Shown: positions 1-5,069 of the stretch, one piece after another | Numbering within the stretch: the first letter of the stretch is position 1 | How the letters are laid out: each line of letters begins with the position of its first letter | Source of the DNA: JBKJUK01 sp046590705 | Lineage (GTDB): Bacteria > Acidobacteriota > Thermoanaerobaculia > Gp7-AA8 | NCBI GenBank assembly: GCA_046590705.1 | Contig: JBKJUK010000210.1 | Coordinates: 1 to 5,069 of the forward strand | Length of the DNA stretch: 5,069 nt | Reading direction: 5' to 3' | Made by a program: the position numbers and the translations under genes | Notes under the pieces: model-generated | What the model saw: only the letters and a program-made list of their open reading frames with translations | The model's database searches: none | Told to the model about the DNA's origin: nothing

Positions 1-1542
1 CAGGCCGACGGATTCGGCAAGGCCAACCAGAGGAGCGGAGTAATTTTCGAGCACAGTCGAGAAGGACGTCGCGGTTACATGCTTCCCGAACTTGATGTGC
101 CCGACGTCGATCTCGAAACGCTGCTTCCGGGCTCGCTGAAACGCGACGAGATCGAAGGGGAGTGCGAGGTCTCCGAGGTTGATGTGATCCGGCATTTCAC
201 GCGGCTCTCGAAGATGAACTTTTCCATCGATGCAGGTATGTACCCGCTCGGTTCCTGCACCATGAAACACAACCCGCGCATCAACGAGGAGATCGCTCGT
301 ACCGCCGGTTTCGCCTGGACGCATCCCATGCAGGAAGAGTCCCAGGTGCAGGGAAACCTCGAGCTTCTTTGGGAGCTCGAACAGAGTCTGAAAGAGATCT
401 TTGGACTTCCTCGAGTCACCCTTCAGCCCGTGGCCGGTGCGCACGGTGAACTCACCGGAATCCTGATGGTGCATGCTGCGCTCTCGAAAGAAGGAAACGC
501 GCGCAAGCACGTGCTGATCCCCGACTCTGCGCACGGTACTAACCCCGCCTCGGCGAACTTCGCGGGCTACGACGTGAAGGAACTCAAGTCCAACAGTCGC
601 GGGACGCTCGACCTCGATCTTCTGGAGCGCTCAGTCACTGACGACACCGCCGCGCTGATGATCACCGTACCGAACACCCTCGGGGTTTTCGAAGATCAGA
701 TCACGCAGATTGCCGACATCCTGCATCGCAAGGGCGCTTACCTCTACTGTGACGGAGCGAACCTCAACTCTTTTGTCGGTGTGGCGCGTCCCGGCGACAT
801 GGGCATCGACGTGATCCACTCGAATCTTCACAAGACCTTCTCGACTCCGCACGGCGGCGGCGGTCCCGGCGCAGGTCCGGTCGGCGTTGCCGAGCGCTTG
901 ATCCCGTTCCTTCCCACTCCGACTGTGGAAAAGAACGAGGACGGCCGCTTCTTCCTGGACTACAACCGTGCCGACTCGATCGGTCGTGTTCGCGCGTACT
1001 ACGGCAACTTTGGCGTTCTGGTGCGAGCACTCACCTACATTCGGTCCATGGGTGGATCGGGATTGCGGCGCATGGCCGAAATCGCGGTACTCAACGCGAA
1101 CTACATCCGCGCCCGTCTGAAGCACGCCTACCATCTTCCCTACGACGCGCCTTCGCTGCACGAGGTCGTCTTCAGTGACAAGCATCAGACCAGATTCGAT
1201 GTACACACGCTCGATATCGCCAAGCGTTTGATGGACTTCGGTTTTCACCCGCCGACCATTTATTTTCCGCTGATCGTTTCCGGCGCGTTGATGATCGAGC
1301 CGACCGAGAGCGAGCCGAAGGAAGAGATCGACGCCTTCATCGAAGCCATGCTGGCGATCGCGAAGGAATCAGAGGAGACGCCCGAGATCGTGAAGGGCGC
1401 GCCGCATACCACCCCGGTGGGACGCCTCGATGAGGCGCGGGCAGCGAGACAGCCGATATTGCGCTGGACTCCGGGAGCCGCGAAGTCGTCGGGCCCGGCA
1501 CCAGAGGCCATGACCGCGGAGCCGCATGTCCCCACGGCCTGA
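1..1542 (+). CDS. gcvPB: Glycine dehydrogenase (decarboxylating) subunit 2, GcvPB; 5' end outside window
   Basis: PLP-binding subunit of the split P-protein of the glycine cleavage system. With GcvPA it decarboxylates glycine and passes the aminomethyl group to lipoylated H-protein in the cytoplasm. Seen in the translation, numbering the window's first codon as residue 1: an N-terminal IFEHSREGRRGY motif (about 15-26), YPLGSCTMKHNPR (81-93), DSAHGTNPASA (175-185), and NLHKTFSTPHGGGGPGAGP with the Schiff-base Lys at 278 (codon 832-834). The family's usual C-terminal stretch ending in LRW is at about 487-489. The first ATG is at 79, but the conserved motif is encoded upstream of it in the same open frame. 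No ATG, GTG or TTG occurs in frame before 79, so the start lies left of base 1 and probably few residues are missing. A Pro/Ala-rich tail of about 24 residues follows LRW. gcvPA is expected upstream. Identification is very secure. Confidence 0.97.
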   Translation, partial: QADGFGKANQRSGVIFEHSREGRRGYMLPELDVPDVDLETLLPGSLKRDEIEGECEVSEVDVIRHFTRLSKMNFSIDAGMYPLGSCTMKHNPRINEEIARTAGFAWTHPMQEESQVQGNLELLWELEQSLKEIFGLPRVTLQPVAGAHGELTGILMVHAALSKEGNARKHVLIPDSAHGTNPASANFAGYDVKELKSNSRGTLDLDLLERSVTDDTAALMITVPNTLGVFEDQITQIADILHRKGAYLYCDGANLNSFVGVARPGDMGIDVIHSNLHKTFSTPHGGGGPGAGPVGVAERLIPFLPTPTVEKNEDGRFFLDYNRADSIGRVRAYYGNFGVLVRALTYIRSMGGSGLRRMAEIAVLNANYIRARLKHAYHLPYDAPSLHEVVFSDKHQTRFDVHTLDIAKRLMDFGFHPPTIYFPLIVSGALMIEPTESEPKEEIDAFIEAMLAIAKESEETPEIVKGAPHTTPVGRLDEARAARQPILRWTPGAAKSSGPAPEAMTAEPHVPTA

Positions 1543-1600
1543 GCAAGGGTTAGAGTCACGAGGAAAACGCGGAACAGATCGCTTAGACGAGATCGTCGCG

Positions 1601-1630
1601 TTCAGCGTGATTGATGCTCTGCCGTACACT
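1601..1630 (+). promoter_or_regulatory. Candidate promoter for the permease gene
   Basis: TACACT at 1625-1630 fits a TANNNT-type -10 element, and a poor -35 match, TTCAGC, lies at 1601-1606 with an 18-bp spacer. The -10 ends only 8 nt before the ATG at 1639, and upstream of that ATG there is only a 3-base GAG as Shine-Dalgarno. This spacing would suit a leaderless or nearly leaderless transcript. The 96-nt gap after gcvPB contains no convincing intrinsic terminator, so read-through from gcvPB is equally possible. Assignment rests on pattern matching alone. Confidence 0.3.
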
Positions 1631-1638
1631 GAGTTCGT

Positions 1639-3450
1639 ATGAGCGTCGATCCACCGCTGCCAGTTGAGGAACCGACGGAGGAACCAGTCGGCGGCCTCGA
1701 GGAAACTGTTCCTGCTTCTCCTTCGGACCGGCGCGACACGGATCGACGAGGTACCTCCGCCAGGATTGTCAGCGGCTCGATCGTCGTCATCGTCATTCTC
1801 TATGTAGCCAAACCGGTGGTCATTCCGGTGGCACTGGCGATCCTGCTGGCTTTTCTGCTCCGGCCCATCGTGTCGGTACTGGAAAAGACCTTTCTTCGGC
1901 GGGCCGGCGCAATTGCGCTCTCGGTCGGTCTGGCCGTTGCTGCCATTACCTACGGCGCCTGGTCCCTGGTTCTCCAGGCACGCTCACTGGCTTCAGAAGT
2001 GGCCTCGTACAGCGGCAACATAGAACGTAAGTTACGTACCTTCAATGCACGGTCAGGCAGCTCGTTCGCCGCTGTTGAAAAGACCCTGGAGAGGATCGCT
2101 TCGAGCGGAGACAAGAGCGAACGGCCGGACATGGCGGTTCGGGTCATCCCGGAGAAGAAGACTCTCTTCGAGCGGTACGAAAAGTACGGTCCGACCGTCG
2201 AGTTCACCGCTTCAGCATTCCTCGTAATCGTGCTGGTCTTCTTTCTTCTGCAGGACCGCGAAAAACTGCGCGACAAGCTACTCAGACTCGCCGGTCGGGC
2301 ACATCTGACCGTGACCACACAGGCCATAGGGGAGACCGGTCACAGGATCAGCCAGTACATCTTCACAGTGGCTCTGCTCAACCTCGGGTTTGGTGTGCTC
2401 ATCGGCATCGGACTGGCGCTGCTGAACGTTCCTCACGCACTGCTCTGGGCGATTCTTGCTGCCCTTCTGCGATTCGTTCCCTACATCGGCGCGGTGATCA
2501 GCGCAGCGGGTCCGACCTTCATGGCCTTCGCTGCCTTTCCTGACTGGTGGGTGCCGATCGCAGTACTGGGACTGTTCCTTGTCGTCGATCAGTTTCTGGG
2601 CGGCTTCATCGAGCCGCTGGTGGTCGGACATCGCGTAGGGGTGTCACCGATTGCGTTGCTGGTCGCAGCAATCTTCTGGGGATGGCTCTGGGGACCGGTC
2701 GGTCTGTTGTTGGCCACTCCGATCACGGTTTGTCTGAACGTCGCGGGTGAGTTCATCCCGGCCCTTCGCGTGTTCTCGATACTTTTCGGAACGGAGACCA
2801 CTCTCGAGGATTACCTGACCTTCTATAACAGGCTGCTGCTCCGCGACCGTGTAGGCGCGATCGCCATCGTCGACCGTTACGCCGAAGATCATTCGATGGA
2901 GCGCGCCTTCGAAGACCTGCTGGTACCCACGCTCAATTTTTCCACCGAAGAACTGACACGGAAGCGGATCACGAACGCCAACGATCACTTCATCAAGGAT
3001 GTCATTCGTGAATCAATCATCCGGCTCGGAGACCACAACTCGGCTGTTGGCGAACCGTGGCAGCGCATTGTTGCGGTCTCAGTGGCCGGACAGCGGTTGT
3101 CGCTGGGCACGCTCATGTTGACGCAGCTACTACGCGCCGAAGGATTCGTTGCCGACTACTTCACCGATCTGTCTCCTGAAGAAATCGTCGAGTACCTGAA
3201 TGAGGTGGCGCCGCAGGCGTCGTTCATTTCCTGCTCGAATCCGGAACGGCTGAATGAAGGGCTTGCTCTGCTCGAATTGCTGTCGCGCAAGTTTCCCGAA
3301 CTCTTCATCATTGCCGGAGGCTCAGGGTTCGCAAACCAAAAAGAAGCCGCAACCGCGGCCGGCGCAACCTACGTTCCAGAGCAGCTCTCAACGGCCCGTG
3401 AGCATCTGCTCAAGTCGCTCTCGCGCCCGCGCCGCCGTGTCGCTCGGTAG
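1639..3450 (+). CDS. AI-2E family (PerM/UPF0118-type) permease with C-terminal B12-binding-like domain
   Basis: A 603-aa inner-membrane protein. Residues 1-42 are a Pro/Glu- then Arg/Asp-rich cytoplasmic leader. About eight hydrophobic segments follow, near 43-58, 60-76, 89-112, 186-205, 240-262, 265-297, 303-322 and 335-366, with a long soluble loop at about 115-185 as in the AI-2E/PerM family. Family hallmarks are RFVPYIGAVIS (278-288), the EPLVVG region (325-330) and WGPVGLLLATP (351-361). A soluble helical linker (about 387-465) of the type seen in longer family members leads to an alpha/beta domain (about 475-595). That domain contains GQRLSLGTLM, a central SFISCSNPE strand and loop, and LFIIAGGSGF, resembling the Rossmann fold of B12-binding domains. 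The usual DxHxxG signature reads QRLSLG (485-490), so the ligating His is absent. Family members are proposed to export AI-2 or other small molecules or to act as ion antiporters; substrate is unknown here. The stop TAG directly abuts a repeat block. Confidence 0.9.
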   Translation: MSVDPPLPVEEPTEEPVGGLEETVPASPSDRRDTDRRGTSARIVSGSIVVIVILYVAKPVVIPVALAILLAFLLRPIVSVLEKTFLRRAGAIALSVGLAVAAITYGAWSLVLQARSLASEVASYSGNIERKLRTFNARSGSSFAAVEKTLERIASSGDKSERPDMAVRVIPEKKTLFERYEKYGPTVEFTASAFLVIVLVFFLLQDREKLRDKLLRLAGRAHLTVTTQAIGETGHRISQYIFTVALLNLGFGVLIGIGLALLNVPHALLWAILAALLRFVPYIGAVISAAGPTFMAFAAFPDWWVPIAVLGLFLVVDQFLGGFIEPLVVGHRVGVSPIALLVAAIFWGWLWGPVGLLLATPITVCLNVAGEFIPALRVFSILFGTETTLEDYLTFYNRLLLRDRVGAIAIVDRYAEDHSMERAFEDLLVPTLNFSTEELTRKRITNANDHFIKDVIRESIIRLGDHNSAVGEPWQRIVAVSVAGQRLSLGTLMLTQLLRAEGFVADYFTDLSPEEIVEYLNEVAPQASFISCSNPERLNEGLALLELLSRKFPELFIIAGGSGFANQKEAATAAGATYVPEQLSTAREHLLKSLSRPRRRVAR

Positions 3451-3544
3451 GCCGCGTGATGAAACGGGGCCATCTGCTTCGTTGTCGCGTCGTGGTAACT
3501 GAGCCGCGTGATGAAACGAGGCCATCTGCTTCGTTGTCGCGTCG
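3451..3544. repeat. Imperfect tandem duplication, 52-nt period, hairpin-forming
   Basis: Two 42-nt copies, 3451-3492 and 3503-3544, differ at one base (G at 3467, A at 3519) and are separated by 10 nt, giving a 52-nt period. The first copy starts at the base after the permease stop codon. Each copy contains an 8-bp stem with a CATCT loop: AACGGGGC/GCTTCGTT at 3463-3483 and AACGAGGC/GCTTCGTT at 3515-3535. The single substitution keeps pairing through G-U in plus-strand RNA. Neither hairpin is followed by a T-run, so these do not look like standard terminators. The element may be a dispersed genomic repeat; that cannot be tested within this window. Confidence 0.8.
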
Positions 3545-3559
3545 GCCGGCCGGTTTCAA

Positions 3560-3721
3560 CGTGGCTTGGGCCACGCCTCACCATCCGACCTCGCTCCGCC
3601 TCGCATCTGACCCCGTTTGATCACGCTCTCATTTCCGGTGCGCGTGTGCCGCTCGCGCTGGACTTCGTCCCGCTCTCGAACTCATATTCGAGTCATGTGA
3701 GCACAGGCAATCCTGCCTGTG
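3560..3721. other. Cluster of three short perfect stem-loops
   Basis: Three perfect inverted repeats lie close together. CGTGGC/GCCACG (3560-3565, 3570-3575) has a TTGG loop, CTCGAA/TTCGAG (3675-3680, 3687-3692) has a 6-nt loop, and CACAGGCA/TGCCTGTG (3702-3709, 3714-3721) has an ATCC loop. A 10-bp palindrome, CGGCCGGCCG, lies just upstream at 3543-3552. No T-run follows the strongest stem (3702-3721), so intrinsic termination is not supported. Together with the two upstream repeat hairpins, the permease-ridA gap carries five stems in about 260 nt, which could reflect a structured leader, a small RNA, or mobile repeat debris. I see no protein-coding gene in 3451-3841 that I can support. Confidence 0.5.
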
Positions 3722-3777
3722 GCGCGCTGCTCTCGTTCGAAGCCCGACCACGCTCCGACCTCGCTCCGAATTGCATC
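3584..3777. repeat. Second repeat pair in the gene-free region
   Basis: TCCGACCTCGCTCCG occurs identically at 3584-3598 and 3754-3768. The match continues to 3607 and 3777, giving 21 of 24 positions identical including a shared GCATC. The copies are direct repeats 170 nt apart and flank the stem-loops at 3675-3721. They support the view that 3451-3790 is a mosaic of repeat fragments rather than a gene. Confidence 0.6.
3608..3626 (-). repeat. Partial inverted copy of the tandem repeat
   Basis: TGACCCCGTTTGATCACGC matches the reverse complement of 3454-3472 at 17 of 19 positions. It could pair with either tandem copy over more than 60 nt, or be a remnant of a further repeat copy in opposite orientation. 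Confidence 0.55.
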
Positions 3778-3790
3778 GCGCCCCACGCGA

Positions 3791-3796
3791 TACACT
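3791..3796 (+). promoter_or_regulatory. Candidate -10 element upstream of ridA
   Basis: TACACT here is identical to the hexamer 8 nt before the permease ATG. A TTGCAT at 3771-3776 is only 14 bp away, too short for a standard -35. It would fit better, at 19 bp, with the overlapping TATGCT at 3796-3801. Transcription from here would begin near 3803, about 40 nt before the preferred ridA start. Weak, motif-only support. Confidence 0.3.
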
Positions 3797-3832
3797 ATGC
3801 TGATGGAGCCTGAGCGACATGGCTGCGGCGTT

Positions 3833-3838
3833 GGAGGT
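3833..3838 (+). promoter_or_regulatory. Shine-Dalgarno deciding the ridA start (GGAGGT)
   Basis: A full GGAGGT lies 3 nt before TTG 3842 (4 nt counting from GGAGG). It is the best ribosome-binding site in the window and supports the TTG over the upstream in-frame ATGs at 3719, 3797 and 3803. The spacing is slightly short. The site sits inside a 7-codon mini-ORF that begins at ATG 3819 and stops at TGA 3843-3845, overlapping the TTG. Confidence 0.6.
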
Positions 3839-3841
3839 AAT

Positions 3842-4267
3842 TTGAGCGAAGAGAAAGATGGCGAACCTCAGTGGCAATCAGCAGCCGACTCGCTCCCTGA
3901 TCCGGCCGGTGCCTACTCGAGAGCGATCCGCGCTGGCGACTTCCTTTATATCTCGGGGCAGGTTCCTCGCGATCTCGAATCCGGTGAACTGAAAGGTGCC
4001 GACGTACGGACCCAGACTCTGGAGACGCTGCGCAACGTGAGACTGGTGTTGGAAGCAGCGGGAGCAGGACTGCAGGATGTGGTCTCGGTCACGGCCTACC
4101 TTGCCGACATCAATGACTGGCAGGTTTTCGACGCTGCCTACCGGGAAATTTTCGCTCCACCTTATCCGACCAGAACCACGGTGGGCGCCGGTTTGCATGG
4201 CTTCCTCGTGGAGATCAGCGTTGTAGCGTACTCTCCCTCGAACCTTCGGAAACCGATATCAATCTAG
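3842..4267 (+). CDS. ridA: RidA-family reactive intermediate (enamine/imine) deaminase
   Basis: A cytoplasmic YjgF/YER057c/UK114-family protein, normally a homotrimer. It hydrolyses 2-aminoacrylate and related enamines/imines released by PLP enzymes, yielding 2-keto acids and ammonia. From TTG 3842 it is 141 aa, slightly longer than the usual 125-130. Seen motifs are GAYSRAI with Tyr25, FLYISGQVPRD (34-44), a central helix around TLETLRNVRLVLEAAG (59-74), VVSVTAYLADINDW (80-93) and PPYPTRTTVGAG (106-117) followed by LVEISVVAY (122-130). Arg111 corresponds to the substrate-carboxylate Arg, and Glu124 to the conserved catalytic-site Glu, so the deaminase subtype is likely. In-frame ATGs at 3797 and 3803 would add 13-15 residues with no family resemblance. 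The stop TAG is 41 nt before the PilZ-like gene, so the two may be co-transcribed. Substrate specificity cannot be read from sequence. Confidence 0.93.
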   Translation: MSEEKDGEPQWQSAADSLPDPAGAYSRAIRAGDFLYISGQVPRDLESGELKGADVRTQTLETLRNVRLVLEAAGAGLQDVVSVTAYLADINDWQVFDAAYREIFAPPYPTRTTVGAGLHGFLVEISVVAYSPSNLRKPISI

Positions 4268-4308
4268 TTAAGCGCACTGCTATTCGATCTTCCTAATCGA
4301 GTACTTTT

Positions 4309-5069
4309 ATGCACGACGAAAATTCACCACGACATCGACTTGTCCTTCCACTTCCGGCGAAGATTGGAGAGAGAGTCGTGGCCGTGCTCGACCTCGATCA
4401 TGCGGGCGCCGTGATCGAACACCCCTCGCCTCCCCTCGCGACGACCGGTTCGCGCCTCAGGTTCGACTGGTACGATCAGGTCATCAACCTCGAGATCCAG
4501 GTGGTCGCGACGGAGCTGCAGTCTTTGCTGAGTGATCAGTTGCGGCAGGTGGTCTGGCATTCACGGGTAAGGTTTCCTGAACCGGATTCGAAGGTCAGGG
4601 AGCCATTGAACCGAGCCATCGCGGAGTTCGATCTGCAACTCTACGACGCCCGAGAAGCCAACGCCCGCGGGAATCCCGAGCCAACCGACCTCGGTGCTCA
4701 CCTTCATGAACTCGGCGACGCACTCATTTCCAGAAAGCTCGGATTCGTCTCCTTCGTTTTGCGAGGCGGACAGTGGCGCAGGACGGAGACGATGAGCGAC
4801 GAGCAACCGTTCGAAGGCTTTACCCTTCCCGCAGGGCAGGCTGACGACGCCCAACACGTGCGCCTTCTCAAACTCGCATGGGAAGAGGCCGATGCAGCAG
4901 GAAGGCAATTACTGCGGGGATTTGCAGACGCCACCATCGAGAAAAAAAAAATCGGCGGACTCAGAAGAGCCCGCCGATTCATGAGGCAGTGTTACGGTTC
5001 TCGAATTACAGACCAGCGCCGACCGCGGTCGGATCGACCGGGAGACTCGTCGCCCGCACAACCTGCTTG
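4309..5069 (+). CDS. PilZ-like domain protein; frame open to the right edge, end uncertain
   Basis: An open frame from ATG 4309 without a stop in the window. Residues about 10-95 look like a PilZ beta-barrel: VVAVLDLDHAGAVIEH (23-38), PPLATTGSRLRFDW (41-54), INLEIQVVATEL (59-70), and a closing strand HSRVRFPEPDSKV (84-96) leading into a helix. The canonical c-di-GMP signature is degraded: DxSxxG reads DLDHAG (28-33), with Asp for Ser, and no RxxxR precedes it (only KIGER, 18-22). A second conserved-looking region has LGFVSFVLRGGQWRR (144-158), EQPFEGFTL (165-173) and a helix AWEEADAAGRQLLRGFADATI (190-210). This conserved part ends at the A10 tract (4942-4951). Beyond it the literal frame becomes Arg-rich and overlaps an opposing terminator and gene. 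With nine As instead of ten, the protein would end in SADSEEPADS at TGA 4982-4984 (224 aa), a more natural tail. The Shine-Dalgarno is weak (GAG, 7 nt upstream). Probable cytoplasmic regulator; ligand unknown. Confidence 0.72.
   Translation, partial: MHDENSPRHRLVLPLPAKIGERVVAVLDLDHAGAVIEHPSPPLATTGSRLRFDWYDQVINLEIQVVATELQSLLSDQLRQVVWHSRVRFPEPDSKVREPLNRAIAEFDLQLYDAREANARGNPEPTDLGAHLHELGDALISRKLGFVSFVLRGGQWRRTETMSDEQPFEGFTLPAGQADDAQHVRLLKLAWEEADAAGRQLLRGFADATIEKKKIGGLRRARRFMRQCYGSRITDQRRPRSDRPGDSSPAQPA
4942..4980 (-). terminator. Rho-independent terminator of the minus-strand gene from the right
   Basis: AATCGGCGG (4950-4958) pairs perfectly with CCGCCGATT (4971-4979). After one A-C mismatch the stem continues with CTC/GAG around an AGAA loop. 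Read on the minus strand, this GC-rich hairpin is followed directly by the complement of the A10 tract, a run of Us, as in a textbook intrinsic terminator. It begins 26 nt past the minus-strand stop at 5006-5008. On the plus strand no T-run follows, so it should act in one direction only. Confidence 0.88.
5006..5069 (-). CDS. C-terminal end of an unidentified minus-strand protein (partial)
   Basis: Reading the minus strand from the right edge gives 20 in-frame codons ending ...SLPVDPTAVGAGL and then TAA (complement of 5006-5008). The strong intrinsic terminator 26 nt downstream, correctly oriented, is the main argument that this frame is a real gene end. The fragment is too short to assign to a family. 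It converges on the PilZ-like gene. Confidence 0.6.
   Translation of the reverse strand, partial: KQVVRATSLPVDPTAVGAGL

Noticed and set aside
631..1248. 205-codon minus-strand open frame opposite gcvPB
   Set aside because: It lies wholly antisense to a highly conserved enzyme gene and its translation has no domain character; it is a by-product of GC-rich codon usage.
3463..3535. Repeat hairpins as intrinsic terminators of the permease gene
   Set aside because: The stems are real, but GTCGCG rather than a T-run follows each, so standard Rho-independent termination is not supported.
3451..3544. CRISPR array
   Set aside because: Only two copies with a 10-nt spacer, repeats longer than the gap, and no cas genes nearby.
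3508..3813. 101-codon plus-strand open frame across the repeat region
   Set aside because: It begins inside the second tandem repeat copy, covers the repeat fragments and stems, runs into the ridA leader, and shows no recognisable domain. A degraded coding remnant is possible but not supported.
4378..4380. GTG 4378 as the start of the PilZ-like gene
   Set aside because: A GGAG lies 8 nt upstream, but starting there would remove the first strand of the barrel; ATG 4309 keeps the full domain.
4324..4908. Two adjacent minus-strand open frames (4324-4560, 4561-4908)
   Set aside because: They are antisense to the PilZ-like frame, which has domain-like patterns. The minus-strand terminator at 4942-4980 also ends the incoming transcript before it reaches them.

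Overview
The window reads as chromosomal DNA from a moderately GC-rich free-living bacterium. The split glycine decarboxylase (a separate P-protein subunit 2), a PilZ-like protein with a distinctive C-terminal region, and long AI-2E-family permeases are all compatible with an environmental deltaproteobacterial-type or related lineage. This placement is a weak inference. No phage, transposase, CRISPR or RNA gene was recognised.

Layout. (1) Bases 1-1542, + strand: nearly all of gcvPB. The reading frame is open to the left edge and the conserved N-terminal motif lies upstream of the first Met, so the true start is outside the window. (2) Bases 1543-1638: a short gap with a possible -10 element (TACACT) just before the next ATG. 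(3) Bases 1639-3450, +: a 603-aa AI-2E/PerM-type permease with a cytoplasmic C-terminal extension that resembles a B12-binding fold but lacks the cobalamin-ligating His. (4) Bases 3451-3841: a gene-free, repeat-rich stretch. It has a 52-nt-period tandem duplication that folds into two similar hairpins, a partial inverted copy, a second repeat pair and further stem-loops, and it ends in a candidate promoter and leader. (5) Bases 3842-4267, +: a RidA-family enamine/imine deaminase, best started at a TTG with a GGAGGT Shine-Dalgarno. (6) From 4309, +: a PilZ-like protein whose frame stays open to the right edge. Its conserved region ends at an A10 tract; loss of one A would give a stop at 4982-4984. 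(7) The same A10 tract is the U-tract of an intrinsic terminator for a minus-strand gene entering from the right, whose last 20 codons are visible (stop at 5006-5008).

The genes do not form an obvious single pathway. GcvPB is central one-carbon metabolism. RidA clears reactive 2-aminoacrylate-type intermediates that damage PLP enzymes, so a link to the nearby PLP-dependent glycine decarboxylase is plausible but not shown. The permease and the PilZ-like protein each look like core domains with altered ligand-binding signatures. The most checkable oddities are the A10 tract shared by a coding region and an opposing terminator, the permease-sensor fusion, and the hairpin repeat block between the permease and ridA.
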